Below, in pieces: positions 1-12,905 of a DNA stretch of 64,000 nucleotides. This DNA comes from Eumeta japonica. Taxonomy: Eukaryota; Arthropoda; Insecta; Lepidoptera; Psychidae. The stretch lies in NCBI GenBank assembly GCA_005406025.1, contig BGZK01000477.1, positions 124,001-188,000 on the forward strand, given 5' to 3'. Under the pieces are notes generated by a model, which saw nothing but the letters and a program-made list of their open reading frames with translations, did no database searches and was not told where the DNA came from. The stretch's first letter is position 1; the number at the start of each line of letters is the position of its first letter. The position numbers and the translations under genes were made by a program.

Positions 1-345
1 CCGGCGCACTGTCGGCCCGCGCCGCCGCGATCGCGTAGCACAGCTTTCGTCCAATTTATTTTGTGACTTGCGGAAATATCGCTCCTGCAATATCGCATAG
101 CCTCTGTTTCAATCCACGGCGCCGGAGCGGCCTTCATACATCACGTCCGTTTCCCGCGCTCGTACTACACAGACGCGGCCCTTTATTACCCACGGATCCG
201 ATTCGGTTTTATTAACATTCCGAAGATTTTACGTCGTGTGTAAAGGGGGCCGGCTATGCGGGCGTAGGTCGTCCGTGGCGCTGTCGTGTCGGGCGGTCTT
301 TGTTTAGGACGCCGGAATATTTTCAGTGCGCCCAGACTGTATGCG
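1..345. other. GC-rich candidate regulatory or untranslated block
   Basis: This stretch is clearly richer in G+C and CpG than the AT-rich DNA that follows it. It is of high complexity and has no long open frame. It contains TTTATTA-like and ATTAAC motifs between GC segments, a pattern that recurs in other blocks of this window. It may continue beyond the left edge. I infer a conserved non-coding element or CpG-rich untranslated exon; no motif proves either. Confidence 0.4.
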
Positions 346-1085
346 TAGGTACAGGCTGGCGTCTCTCAGTGATGGCGATTCTCTTTTGAGCTGCCAAATT
401 TTTTACTGTCTCTGTTTGAAAATAACGCCCGCTCTTGTTTCAAATTCTGAAATTCGCCAAGCTTTGATATATTTTATAGATCGTACTGATGCACCTTCGC
501 TGCTCATCTTATTGTTATTAACTTTGCATCGAAATTAAAGTCTCTGTTCTCCGTTTTATAGATCAAAGGCATTCGAGTTTAACGAGTGCTATAAATAGAC
601 CGAGATTTGAACCAATATAACGCGTTATTTGAGAGCTTTACATGGAGCAGCAAATTTTTGCTTATAAATTTTCGATCATTCAATAAAAACTAATATAATT
701 AACTACTGTAATACTATATTTTAAGTAAAATTAAAATTTATGTATCAATTTTTACTAAACGTAAACTGAAAAATGTTTCTTTGTTAACGTAATACTATTA
801 TTACGTGAATAAAAAACGTTTTTCAGCATTGTAAGTATTAATCTCATATTAACACATTTTATTAGCGTCAAAAGCAATAAAATATATTATATATTATTAG
901 AATATGTTTATTTATAAATTTTATAAGGAATTACATTTGCTATATCAAATGCCTAAAATCAACCCTTAAATAAGCGAGTACTAAAAGAAGGTCAATATTG
1001 AGAACGTTAAAATACAGGCCACAGCTCATAAACGAAATTTCGCTTTTCGAATAAAATAGCTTAATCATAGCAAATAATAAATAAC
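346..1085. other. AT-rich intergenic DNA, nothing recognised
   Basis: The sequence is AT-rich with A and T runs. The 70-residue ORF at 326-538 has no recognisable domain and looks like chance. I see no gene, repeat or RNA here. Confidence 0.6.
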
Positions 1086-1430
1086 AAGCACATCCGTGGC
1101 CGAAATCCAACTACCGGCTAAAACGTTTAATTTTCAAACTTTACCCTTCGAAACCGATAATCGAACTCATGAACTCTATAATTTCAATAGAACGAGAAAT
1201 CATTTCGTCGACGTCCCATTTTGTTATAGATTTACAAAGGCTATTACATTCCCGGAATATAACGCACTTGACATCGAACTGGGGTGTTAGATATCTAGGA
1301 GGTGTTAAGTGGCAGTCAAACGGCTTCCAGGGAATTTACCCTGAAATGGATTCACGGAAGGGTATTATTAACAAAGGCTTCGGTCGCGATACGTGCGTAC
1401 AATGGTCACATAGCTAGCTGTATACTTAAC
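1086..1430. other. Higher-complexity block of unknown nature
   Basis: Base composition is more balanced than on either side. Two overlapping short frames (64 and 82 residues) run through it, but neither resembles a known protein. It could be an old conserved non-coding element. Confidence 0.3.
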
Positions 1431-3835
1431 TAGACCACTATTCGTACCTAATGGAGAAACGTTCATTGTGCTTGTCATACTGTAGCTATTTGAAACCTTG
1501 TAAAATAATGGGATTCCATTCGAAAAGAAACAAAAGGAAAAGGCGTGATTTTTGGTCACAATTTATGAGAAGAAAAACGTAACTTGGTCGAGACATCGTC
1601 TAATTTTATCAAAAGTTAGCTGTCGCTCGTGACTCGGCCCGCATGAACTCAAAATTAATAAAACGTGCTCCATCTGTTAAGTTATTTCTCCAACAATACA
1701 CTTGTGAAAACCGCATTTGATGCTACATATTTCTTTTTTTCCCATATTAGTTTTTCACAAATGTTTCCCAAGTATAGACAACAATTAGTTACAATTTCAT
1801 TATATATGTGAATAATTGTTATTTATTTTTTGAAATGTTATTTATTTTTATCATATTATATAAATGCACGTATGGTATTTCAATTTATTGAAAAAAAAAT
1901 TTGACACATTTGTGTTCCAAGCGCCAGTCGAAATATGTTGAGCTGTTGCTTTACATGTATATTTATATACAGAAATATAAATTTTCATTGGTAGTGTTTT
2001 AACTAATTTTTTATTCATAAATTGTGTGTGGCGAGACGTGTTGTTGCAATTTTGAATGCAACACGAAATTGGGCCGGCTGGGCCGGTGAAATAAGTCACA
2101 CATAAAACAGACGTGAAGACCTCCGCTGTTGCCTTTCGTCTAAATCAAATTTCGCATTTATTTCATAGGTAAACTCTTGAAATACGTTATTCCATTGAGT
2201 GAGACTTCCGGTGACAGCTTTCCCTATTCCATAGTATAACTTATTCTTTTCTTCCAGTTTCAGTGGCGTTGTCCTTCCTCCATCAGTTGTTCTATTCATT
2301 TCTATAAGGCCTACAACGTGCTAATGACTTCTTAAGGGTTGCGAATGTCCATGTGCAACTATGATCGCCTACTCTGTGGCAGCTCGGTTTCCTCTTTTGC
2401 CCTTTGAATAATAATAAAAAAAATTATAATAAGGAATGAATGTGTCTATTTAGACCATTGAACATAAATTGTGGGACGTTTAGCAGACGTGTGCTCTTTA
2501 CACTCAGCGATATGTTTAAGCAAGTGGATACGCTACTCCCACATCGGCGATAATCAAATACAAAAATAAATTGAGAGTCTCGAGCTACAAACCCTTTACG
2601 CTGATTAGTACGAGTTGAGGACTGGTAACAATTTTTACTACTAGCACGTTTTCTTCGGTGACTACCGTCAACAAGAGGGCACTTATTTCTTCCCCCGCAA
2701 AAGTTGCAGGAACTGGACTAAAATTCATTGAGCGACAAACAGTCTCTTTAAAAGGGTCTTTCTTAATATAGACCATTCGAAGTCTTTCAGGCGATTCTTC
2801 TAGTATAGTCGGTATTTGATATCATAAAAAAAACGTTTGCCCGCAAATGTTCTCGTTATATGTCCATTTTTCACTGAGATATCATATTTTAAGTTGCTCT
2901 TAAAAAAAAAAAATTTCTCTTGATGAATTTTATAACTCGGTTAAAACCAGCTACTATCTAATATCTTTTTTTAAATATTGTTTTTTGTTCAATATTTTGC
3001 ATGGTCTGGTAAATTCTGATATTGTTATCTGTAGGAGGGCTCGTATTAAATTAATGCTCGGATCCAATAACTAATGATTTGATGTTTCATACAGCTAATC
3101 AAATTTTGTTTAAAACAAATCAGGCGAATTTTAAATAAGTATAAAGCAAGGACATTATTTATCTGTTGATTTGACATTATCTAATATCAGTCTAAAACTC
3201 ACATAAAATGAAAATCTTCATTTATTTGCTCATTCACCCTTTCATAATTTTTTTGTGAATTAAATACGTGTTAGTTGTCATTTTCGTGTTTTTTTTTTAA
3301 TTTTATCATTACGTTAGGTTTGTGCGTTATTTATTTCATTGATCATTAAATGTATAAATTTCTGAAATTACAAAGTAGGGTAATTTCAAAGATAATTCGC
3401 TATTATTCTATTATTGTTCTTAAAAAAATTAATTAAGAAAAAGCTATTAACTCAAGGCAAATTATTTTTAAAATTGCTGCAAAAATAAAATAATTGTGAA
3501 TATTTTAATTAGTTATTTAGACAGAGAGGGCAGTAGGAAACCGAAGCGACATTGTGCATTTTCAAAGCAAAATGGCGATAAGACTCTTTGACGACTTACA
3601 GTTTGCTGTGTGTTTTTAACCAATTATCTTTTTGCGAATTTTTGTCGAATACCAAAAGATTGAACAGTTTTTTCGGTAGAAATACATACTATATTTTATA
3701 CTACAAGTTATATTTTAGTATATAATATTATATATATTTAGTATATAATATATATATATATACAAATATTATATATTTTCGAATGTTCACGAACATTTTT
3801 ATTTAGTTTCTAAATAATTTAAAATATATATTACA
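1431..3835. other. AT-rich intergenic DNA
   Basis: Mostly low-complexity AT-rich sequence, with a TATATA-rich tract at about 3705-3780. A minus-strand frame at 2096-2299 is more balanced in composition, but I could not place it in any family. Nothing else is supported. Confidence 0.6.
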
Positions 3836-3875
3836 TTGATCGTCGCTCACGCGGATAGAATGTGCACACGTAGAG

Positions 3876-3985
3876 TTGTGTGCGTGCGTGTGTGCGTGCG
3901 TGCGTGTGTGCATGTGTGCGTGCGTGCATGCGTGCGTGCATGCGTGCGTGCATGCGTGCGTGCGTGTGTGCGTTTGTGTGTGTGT
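3876..3985. repeat. (TGCG/TGTG/TGCA)n microsatellite
   Basis: About 110 bases of alternating purine-pyrimidine sequence are built from TGCG, TGTG and TGCA units, with a recurring 12-base pattern TGCGTGCGTGCA. The plus-strand ORF over it (a Val/Cys/Ala/Arg-only repeat) is an artefact of the microsatellite. Such tracts are mutation-prone and can adopt Z-DNA. Confidence 0.9.
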
Positions 3986-4195
3986 TCAAGACAGTTGTCT
4001 AGTTGTCTAGTTGCGCGCTAAAAGAATGGGGGAGAGGTTTAACAGTGACGATGATGATTTTTCTAAATTAACGATGAGGTTGTTTTGTTAATCTCCCAGA
4101 TAACCGAGCCCTCAACGACGGTGAAGAATAACTGCCATCAACTCGCTCCTTAATTTAAATGCATGGACAAATAGTACAACCCTAACCGCATTTTA

Positions 4196-4500
4196 ACACG
4201 GGGCATAGTTCGATTTCGTCCATGTCGTCGCGCGTCCACGCGTCTGGGGTCTGCTACAGTATATTTAACACCGCTTCTACATTTAACCCGAAATCCGCAC
4301 GGGGCGGCGCGACCAGAGCGGCCCCTAATAAAGAGGCCGAGTGCGCTCTGCCCGCGCCTATTCACCGAGTAAGTGTTGCCAGGCGACAGGGCCAGAGAGG
4401 ACCCGGCCGGCATACAAACGAGTTCATTAGAAGCGACCTCTACAATCCTATTACCAACTACAGCGCGGGCGGATGCAAAGCCGATTAATACCCCACCATT
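4196..4500. other. GC-rich candidate regulatory or untranslated block
   Basis: A sharply bounded GC-rich, CpG-rich block sits in AT-rich DNA. Open frames on both strands (125 residues minus, 88 and 83 residues plus) overlap each other and have the Arg/Ala/Pro composition expected of chance frames in GC-rich DNA. It contains a GAGTAAGTG donor-like site near 4367. It is likely a conserved non-coding element or untranslated exon, not a proven gene. Confidence 0.4.
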
Positions 4501-4821
4501 CGGATTAGGTAATGTTTTTTTAATCAAGCTTATTAACCTCCTTTTTTGGGGTTTCCGTATGCCTATGAAAAAGGGATTGGGCCATCGATATAATAGAGTA
4601 CGTATACTATTATTTGTAGAGTGACAAAATTCGGATCAAATCATATAAGTGTCGCGGCTGTCTGTTTATGCGTTGATAAGTTTTTCAGTGTGAGATATTA
4701 TAAGCAAGAAAATCGATATCTTGTAACTTGTACACAAAGTATACGCACACTCCGGCAAAGGCAAACGTTTAACTGTGACAGCATCAGCTGGTACGCGAGT
4801 AATGTGGCGCTTTCTAAAGCT

Positions 4822-5522
4822 GGGTACGCACGAGGACGTAACACGCAACGTATGAAGCAACGCAACGCGTAATGCAATGCGAACGCGAATTTGTGTCCTG
4901 TTGAAAATGCGTAACTTAACACGAATCTTTTCGCTATCAGCAGTGTTCTTGCGAACATTGAACAATTGAGATGTACAATGTGGCTGTAGCAATTAGTGCG
5001 TTAATAATAATTGAAAATATTATCTAATTTGTACAAAAAGGGCCCGCTAAAAAATATTGTTGGACTTGAAATTGCCGGAAATAAATAGGCATCACAAAAA
5101 TTTTCTCAGAATGTTTAGTGTACATTTCGAATACTTGATAAATATAACAATACCTTGATTATAAAAAAAAATGATACGTATATGCGTGAAGCAATCTCTG
5201 TTCAAGATCGATTGGCCACAACTTATATTCTTCTGTTTATATTAACCGATAAAAAAAATGTGTTTTCTTCATCCCGTGCTTCTTGTTGTTCTCAAGCTAT
5301 TTTGCGTTCGTGCGCGCTCAGGATTAACGTAGACAGAGCTCAAGATCCACACGGATACCGTGTACACCTTTGCATTCGGAACAAAACTGGCGGACCAGCT
5401 CGCGCTCGTTCGCGAACGCATCGTGTCGGCCGCTGCCGGGATGCGAACCTGTCCACAAGGTTACGTTGCACGTTGTATTAGGCGATACGTTACCCGTTGG
5501 GCGTCATCGTGCATGTGCGCCC
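4822..5522. mobile_element. Possible non-autonomous DNA transposon (TIR-like ends)
   Basis: The left end (about 4822) reads GGGTACGCACGAGGACG and continues into AACGCAACGCG-rich sequence. The right end (to about 5522), read on the minus strand, starts GGGCGCACATGCACGATGACG and continues to AACGTAT. The two ends share the order GGG, GCACGA, GACG, AACGTAT with small gaps, as in a diverged terminal inverted repeat. The inside has no transposase frame; the ORFs at 5155-5680 have no known motif. The end match is imperfect and I cannot define a target duplication. Confidence 0.35.
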
Positions 5523-5524
5523 TT

Positions 5525-6330
5525 ATGCGTTCAAATCACAAGATCAATGCCCATTCAAGACAGTATACATTTTTAACAACTTCATTGTCTCGGGCGTCCT
5601 TCCCGCGCCTTGTCCTAAGATTTCTAGCTAGCGCAGTCGTCAGTTGCTCCGAACGCCTGCATTCAATTTGTCTGTGTTGAAACGCAGCTGTACGCCATGA
5701 AATTAATGTCCGGCGGAGGATATTAAAGCATAACGTGAAATCTTTTGAATGTTGGATGTTTAAACATTTTTCATGTTTCGATATTATCCGTGACGCCCTA
5801 ACGGGGCAACGGTCGGTTCAAAATTTTCAAACTGTTCACAATGTCACGATCCCGTCGTAATCACGCGTTCGCCAACTTACACCGCCCGGATGTGTCAACA
5901 TTCAAATTGAACGTTTGATAATTCTAGCACGTCGCATTCGCCAACCATATACGCTCGCATCTACACAAGTACATCCGCACAAGTTACGTACTGAATTAAC
6001 AAGGAACAATCAAGGCATACAGATCTAACAAGGCGCGAGGCGACTTGAAAACAGGACAAGTGCGGGCAAAGTCTCTAGGCCGTTACGTCGGTTAGCCGTA
6101 CAACACCATTCGGACGATCGTTATTCGACTATGAGCGTGCGACCGATTTTCCGCCGACTGTAAGCAGGCGAAATGTTTACCAAACATCGTCTAGGCTCAC
6201 AAACATAAGTAGTAAAATAACAATTCTTACCGCAATAATTGCGTAGAATATTAAGGGCCGATGTATCTATACGGGTCGACCGTCGTGTAAGTTCTTTATG
6301 TTGTGGCATAAAAGATTTTTTCTTTCTTTC
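5525..6330. other. Moderately GC-rich, high-complexity block
   Basis: Composition is more balanced than the surroundings and CpG is frequent. There is no convincing reading frame; the longest are 106 residues plus and 62 minus. It is a candidate conserved non-coding region. The left edge may belong to the possible transposon before it. Confidence 0.3.
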
Positions 6331-6354
6331 AAAAAAAAAAAATCATCGTCTCGC

Positions 6355-6700
6355 CCTTCTCCGGCCCTCCTCCGATATCAATAATTTCATTCTTCTGCCG
6401 CCCTCAAATTGTATTGAACGCCGGTATTTTCGAGTTCGCAGTATCCGTTCCTTTGTGCTCGGACACGGCCGGAGCGCTCTTCTAATTATTGATCATGAAT
6501 CAAGCTCTTTTTTTTATTTAAAAGCCGCCCGTCGCGGGCCCTCGGGCACGTTTCGCACCCCTCCCTACCCTCCGTGCCCTTCACTGCCTACCCCCCCGCA
6601 CCGCCTCTTGAAGACCTACAAAGAATTATTTGCAATTAATCTTCGGCACTCCGGGCCGAGCCCGTTTATTTATTCTTCGAGTGTTACACTGAGAAACTGA
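6355..6700. other. GC-rich candidate regulatory block
   Basis: GC-rich sequence is interleaved with homeodomain-type cores (TAATTATTG near 6483, GCAATTAAT near 6631, CGTTTATTTATTC near 6662). A 153-residue plus frame covers it but is Pro/Ser/Arg-rich without a domain. I infer an enhancer-like conserved element. Confidence 0.35.
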
Positions 6701-8376
6701 AGTGTCTGATGTTTTTAATAAGAGCAGCGTCTAAATTTTAATGATTTATAAAGTAGAAGAATGTTTGTTGATGACATTTTTTTTTTCATTTTTTATGCAA
6801 TCGTTCATTTATAGTCCTACCGCTTATTAATTTTATTTATGCAACTTAATCTAAGTGTCGTTAAACCGATCCTTTTACTAGACCATTTGAAAGTTGTGCT
6901 TGTACCTTTATTCTTTTTGCTATTGAAATATTGACTATTCAATGTTTTTGGAAACAATGAAAAATATTCTTGACTTCTTACGTGAGTTACAACTTTTTGA
7001 GGGATATTTTGAATAATTTAATTTGACATGTCTTGTGCTTAATTTATGGGAAGGATCTTAGAAAACGGCATTTCTGCTTTTAAATTATTTCTGTATCAGT
7101 ACTATATTAGGAAGTTTCTAATCTATAGTAATAATTTAATATTTTTCCATATGCAAATGCAATGATGTTAGTCGTCAGTTTATGCGTTTCAGCTATTGGA
7201 CATCCACTACACAACATAAGCGTCCCATCTAAATAATAATAATAAGACAATAATAAATACATATTCTTGATGTCGATAAATAAACAGTCATTAGGCTTTA
7301 ACCGATTTCAAAAAAATTAGTGAAACTTTGAATTATTAACGGCGGGGTATTTTAAGGTCGTCAGTATTTAACTACAAATTTTATTTAGTAACTTTGATAT
7401 TTACTTTAACATTTAGCAAAATGTCAAGTACTGTTGCTTCAAACAATTGCTGACTAAAGTTAAATATTAACTGACTGCTTAACTGGTTGCTGTGGAGTGC
7501 GAAGATATTGCTTCAATTATTAAAGTTTTTATTTTAAGAATGACAACATTAACTACTTTTGACAGCGAATCGACAAAAGTTCGAGGATCAATATCCAATG
7601 ACAATATAAATTTAATCATATTGCTAAGTAAGTCATTGATTATACCTGAAACCCGTCGTCGACTTAAAAATATTTATACCTTATCAATATATCTAATTTT
7701 AATACTCAAATACTCAAATTCATTCAAGACATTTTGTTCGCTTCGGATATTCGTCTTTTAATTTGAGAGCTTGCGACTCTATCCATATGAACTATTTGGT
7801 TATCTGAGAGGATTGAAATTATTTGGGAATCTACAAGACGAAAAGTACACATATTCCATTTTCATACCAAAATTCTTCAGCCAAATTTTATGTGGAAAAT
7901 ACGGCGTGAAAATAGCAATCAATAGCCAAAATCAGCGCAGAGAGCTATAGCCGACTACACCGGCAACCATTTCTCTGATTATAATTTAATCCTGCCTATA
8001 TAGCATTTCTATTTCCAAATCATGCACTGTTTGTTTTTATGACTTCGCTAAATGTTAAATATTTACAAATATACTTTTTGAAATATGCAATTAAAGCGCT
8101 AATAAAACTTCAACGTGAATCAAATAATTTTTAATTTACAAAAATACAATCAATTACTTATTAAAAACATACCATAAAAAGTTTTTGATTCAAGAGGTAT
8201 TTGTTTTCGAATCGAAAACTTTTTTTGCTATAAATATTTGAACACATTTCTCTTATACGCAACACCGCATATATAAATAAATGCTAGACAAACATTAAAT
8301 TCAAATTTTCTACACGAATCAAATTTTTCATTCGAATGAAGTAGCGAACACTCCGCTATTTTGCGATAAGCGTATA
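6701..8376. other. AT-rich intergenic DNA
   Basis: AT-rich sequence without a gene. Near 7296-7320 a short TTTAACCGATTTCAAAAAA string resembles the start of the lepidopteran repeat seen at 53935, so it may be a tiny fragment of that repeat. The 89-residue frame at 7492-7761 has no domain. Confidence 0.55.
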
Positions 8377-8731
8377 AGGCTCATCCATTAATTACATAAT
8401 GTTTTTAACAACATTTTAACCCCCCTCCTGTGATACGTGGTGAGGTTTCAAACTAACCCGCTACGTTTTCATGAAAAGTACCTAAAGAATTTCAAGAATA
8501 TTATATTTAAATGCGGCTATTTTCAGAATGTTATATGTAAATGGCGCGCCGGGTAGTTTTCGCAGCGGGTAAAAATAGAAATCGTTGCCTGAAAACGGCA
8601 AGTCGAAGAAAAAATAAATACAGGTGATATCTCTCTATGCCCCTCCCTCTCTCTGTGATATTTTGTCACTTTTTCCAAACCTACAACCTACTACCTTCTT
8701 TTGAGCCTCACGTGATTAATGGACGATCCCT
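8377..8731. mobile_element. MITE with TIRs of the AGGGATCGTCCATTAATCACG type
   Basis: The left terminus (from 8377) reads AGGCTCATCCATTAATTAC. The right terminus, read on the minus strand from 8731, reads AGGGATCGTCCATTAATCAC. They match over about 20 bases. Between them are the CCCCCCTCCTGTGATACGTGG and GTCACTTTTTCCAAACCTAC segments familiar from a very widespread non-autonomous DNA transposon group in animals. There is no coding capacity, and the target duplication is not clear. Family assignment is from memory of the terminal motif. Confidence 0.75.
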
Positions 8732-10190
8732 AATATGATTCATAATTTCATAGTTGTCGGAATATTCCGAACTGAAGTGCGAAGAAAAATCCCCAGTATC
8801 ATCTGTTACCATAAATTGATCGATTTAATAAGATTTTTGTGAAATTAAAAGTGATATATGTCGACTATGTATTGACTGCCAATGTCTAGAATGCCAAAAT
8901 TCCAAAGGCGAATATAAAAGCTAAGCATTTAGAGGTGGCCACCTCCAACATTATTTCTAATAATAATAGTAAAACTGAAAAAATTAAAAGTACGCTTATT
9001 ATTATTAAAAAATGTTAAAAGTAAACTTATCTCAATTAGAAACAAGCTATTTTCTACATCTTGGCCGCAGATCGACATTAATATACCTTCTTTTTGTACC
9101 AAAACATTATGTTATCAGAATAAAACCGCGTTACACTCTATTTTTCTATCTCGCTATCGAATGTAACACGCCTTCATTTTTTTAAGTATACAACGTTAAA
9201 TATTGCACGGTGGTACGGAACCCTTCGTGTGCGAATCAAACTCACACTTGAGTGTTTTTTTTTTCAAAATAAATTGTAAATTTTTTGATGATTTGTGCTT
9301 AGTACTCTGTCTATCCTTCACTGTGTGTATTATTTGAGTGCATCATGCATCCACTTCCTTCCGTTTCTACATAGTTCACCAGTCACTGTATTTTTTTTTT
9401 CTATCTCGATACCGATAACTTAATTGGTTTTTGACATAATATTTTCAAGTAAGGTACCTAACATATAATTTCACACCAGCCGTAAACCGTCGACTTTTGG
9501 AGTTGTTGCCTTTTTTGTTTTTGATTTTATGCTCTGTGGGAAAACACAAAAGATTACTTTACCAAGCGAACGACATAAATTCCATTCCTTCCGCCGGCAT
9601 GCTCCAGTCAGATTATCATACGCTTCGTGTCCCACTATAAGTGGGCATTTACAACGAGATTTTCCCTTTTGTGAGTTGGGCTTTTTTGTATTAAAACAAT
9701 TTAAACTGTATTATGGATGGATATGATAATATTGCGTTGAGTTTTAGTAACAATTATGTTAGAATTTCGAATCATTTATTACTTCGGAATTCGACAAAGG
9801 CAGGCACCAAAGAGACAGGCTTTCAAGTATAACTGCAACCTTGATACATCCGTCATTTTAAAACTAAAATGTCGTAAAAGGTCGTCTGTAAAAAACTCTT
9901 CATTCCATATCTTGTATTAGAGGTTGTATGGGAATACGAAAACGGGAACCTTAAAGCTGCGGCCATATTTTTGAAAAATAAAATATTTGAATTAATGTAT
10001 TGTTAGCAATCCCAAAAGCATGTACGATCGGTGAACCGGTATCGGTTTAAAATTCATTTACAAAATTCGTCCCGCACATACCAGCAGATTGTGTAGAATA
10101 AAACCTTGTGACAATAATAAAACATTTAACTCCAAGAATAGTGTCTTTGAACTAGAAAGTGACGGATTCGACTCTGACCACGGCCGAATT
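8732..10190. other. AT-rich intergenic DNA
   Basis: AT-rich DNA without a recognisable gene. It contains a perfect 14-base palindrome, GAGGTGGCCACCTC, at 8932-8945 and several T-runs with CTATCTCG repeats at 9130-9410. Nothing else is supported. Confidence 0.55.
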
Positions 10191-10194
10191 GACC

Positions 10195-10680
10195 GAGGAG
10201 TTTCTAACTTAAATCTACATAAGCCACTCGCTTTGTGCCTCCGAGCGCACTACAAGTCGCCGGTCGCGGACATCACCGTCGCTCCGACGTCGACGCTCAT
10301 CGGTAGCACCCGACGCGCGCTGGGGCATTGACCGGAAGTGCCTCCGTATACAGTCGGGTAAGTAGTACCTGACGCAACAGCACCGGCGGGCGCGGTCGCG
10401 GGGCGTGCGCACCCCGCATATCATGCGGCGCTTCCCTTTCCGGACGGTGAACGCTCGTAGCGGCTTTTGTTTTCGGTCGCATTATCATGTCGATGCGTTT
10501 GCGGGCCGAACTACGCGCTTTAACGACGGCCCGCCGGAAGCGATTATGCGCCGCCGGGGCGAGCGGAAGCGTTGAAAATGAAAAGTTTGCGAAACGCTGC
10601 AAGAATGCGCCGAGCAGGTTTCAATATTCGTGGCCGCGCTGCGTTTTCAGTTTCGGACTCGACAAGAGCGAGGCTGCTTT
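10195..10680. other. CpG-rich block with a strong splice-donor-like site
   Basis: One of the strongest GC/CpG islands in the window. On the plus strand a consensus 5' splice site, GGGTAAGTAG, lies with its GT at 10358-10359. Overlapping frames on both strands (80 and 85 residues plus, 69 and 101 minus) lack recognisable domains. It could be a promoter with a non-coding first exon ending at 10357, or a conserved regulatory element. I see no clear TATA box or start codon context to decide. Confidence 0.4.
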
Positions 10681-10744
10681 TTTTACATCAAACGCAGCGA
10701 CTGAAACACTCGTGCGATGCCTCTTAGTGAAATTAAAAGAATAA

Positions 10745-12780
10745 TGAAGTACTGCTTTTAGTAGATTTCATAAAAATCTAACTAATGTATTTGTCCTCAT
10801 GACACAACTTTTGAAAAATTTTGTCGTTTTCCAAGTAAACTCGACGAGCTGAGTCAGAAAATACATATGGTTCAAAATTTTATACATGTATGTATTTTTA
10901 TACATATATACAATAAAACGCTAGGCTTATCAGCACAATAGCATCTACAATTTTATAGAGATCATAATGAAACTCAAATACACATTCTATGGATTATTAT
11001 AAAGGTGGAGTTCATTTTTGAACTAAATCGGTCAACTAGTTTAGAAATTACAGCATTTTAAAATTATGAAAATCCGAAAATTACATACATCATATGAACT
11101 ACATATGAAATAAAATGAAATCTACTTCCATTTCGGCTGCCCGATGACTTTCTTATTTCTTCCATTTTTTAAATATCAAGTCAGTAAATGTGAGGCAAGA
11201 AGGAAAAATGCTATAAGAAGAAACGAAAACACAAAAGCCGTTATCGTGGTAAAGTGAAATTCCCGATCCACTGTAGGTCACAGGCCCACTGAATTTGCAT
11301 AGTGCCCATTTAGAGGATTTTAAATGTCAATAAATACGTAAACAATTTGTAAAAGCAATTTGTAGCTGATAAAAGCTTTCTTTTGAAATTGTACATGCAA
11401 TGGTTCTATTGCTGTATTGTTTTATTGCACTCATGAACAGTCTCGTTCATAGTGTTTTGATATTAGTATATTATATTGTATGACATCAATTATAGTAAAT
11501 CTAATTTGACATAAAATAAAATATTAATCAATTTGTATTCAACATTTTAAAAATTTTCTAAAGTATTCACGACTATTCAATTTTACAAATTAAATCAAAC
11601 GTAACTTAACTTACGATTTTAATTCTCAGGTAACACCGCATTGATAAAGGCAAATCTCTTTTAATATTTAAATTTCATCAAATTTGTTAATTGCATTCGT
11701 ATTTATTGTTAGTGGCAAATAAGTGGAAAATAACAGAACGGCTAATCTTTGTATCGCTGGTCTAATAAATGTATATACAAATGTGATGTATAAAATTTTC
11801 AGTTACAATTACTTCTATGATTTCTTACGACAATTGGTTTTTTTGATTATCATTTTAACAATTTTAGAAACGAAATTATGTGGAATTTTCAAAATAAATT
11901 GTTATGTATTTTTTATTTCACTTTGTTTTTATACGTACTATAGGAAAATAATTGAATACTTAATCCTTTACAATTTTTCCAAGAGCGATGTTTTTTTTAG
12001 CCAAACACAAAATTACAAATATCTTAATATCAACTGTGACTAATCTGACTGCACACGTGTTCTTCAAAAATTGAATATCGCTTTATATTGTATACGTAAT
12101 AAGAAAATTGAATACTCCATACCGTCTTATATTCAATCGCAATTTAATATTAAGTCGCAATGTTGCGGTGATCAAACACCAGTCGAATTGATATTAAGTT
12201 CCAAATTAAAGTGTTTCTTATGGATCCAATGACTAGTCGCCGCGACGCCTCCATATAAAAACAGGCTATTCTAACTTATTTTCATGATCTTGGAAGTACG
12301 TGATTTCATTACCCGAGTGTTCAGTTCTCGTTTGCTTTTGCGGTCATAGACTACTGCTGCTAGGTTGCTACTTATTACTTTGCATTACTGCTACGCACGT
12401 CCAGAAATGCGTGTTCCAATCCTGGTGGCCAGCAGTAATAAACTCGTTTTTAAGTCATATGCAGGTGAACGACATCAATTATATTTTTTTTTAAATGCGA
12501 GGGTAAAAAATGCGCGATTTTACTTCATTCATATAGGAAATTTGTAACAGCAGTGGGATGTTACAGGAACTATAGGAGTATCTACATAAAACAACGAAAG
12601 ATTTTGGAAGTTTCAAATTAATGCATTAATTTGTGAGTCTTTAAAATCTTACAAAAGAAAAATAGGACTATTAAAGGTTTGATTGAATATAATTAAATGT
12701 CAAAAATTGTATGTATTGTTTTATGTATAATATACAATGAAAATAAATAAATGAAATCTGAACACGAGTATAATTGATAG
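10745..12780. other. AT-rich intergenic DNA
   Basis: Long AT-rich stretch. The Phe/Ile/Tyr-rich frame at 11723-12043 (106 residues) has the composition of translated AT-rich DNA and no domain. Nothing is supported. Confidence 0.6.
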
Positions 12781-12905
12781 CGGCCAAGCAAAAGCGGGAG
12801 GGTCCAGCGCACGGCAGAACGGGCGGACAAGAGACAGAGGACAGAACGGGACAGGCAACTCATTAGTGCAGCCGGACGCTGGGATGCTCTGGAGATTGCA
12901 TTTAG
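12781..12905. other. Short GC-rich island of unknown origin
   Basis: A 125-base GC-rich segment lies in AT-rich DNA and includes a purine-rich run of ACAGAACGG and GAGACAGAGG repeats. I do not recognise it. It may be a transposon fragment or a small conserved element. Confidence 0.3.

Noticed and set aside
2096..2299. 67-residue minus ORF of fairly balanced composition
   Set aside because: No domain or family recognised, no splice context; kept only as a remark in the AT-rich entry.
3836..4021. 61-residue plus ORF rich in Cys, Val and Arg
   Set aside because: It is the translation of the TGCG/TGTG microsatellite.
4150..4527. 125-residue minus ORF
   Set aside because: Overlaps equally long plus-strand frames in a GC-rich block, has low-complexity Arg/Ala/Gly composition and no domain.
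7790..7815. TTTGGTTATCTG, similar to the start of miR-9
   Set aside because: Diverges after twelve bases and has no hairpin partner nearby.
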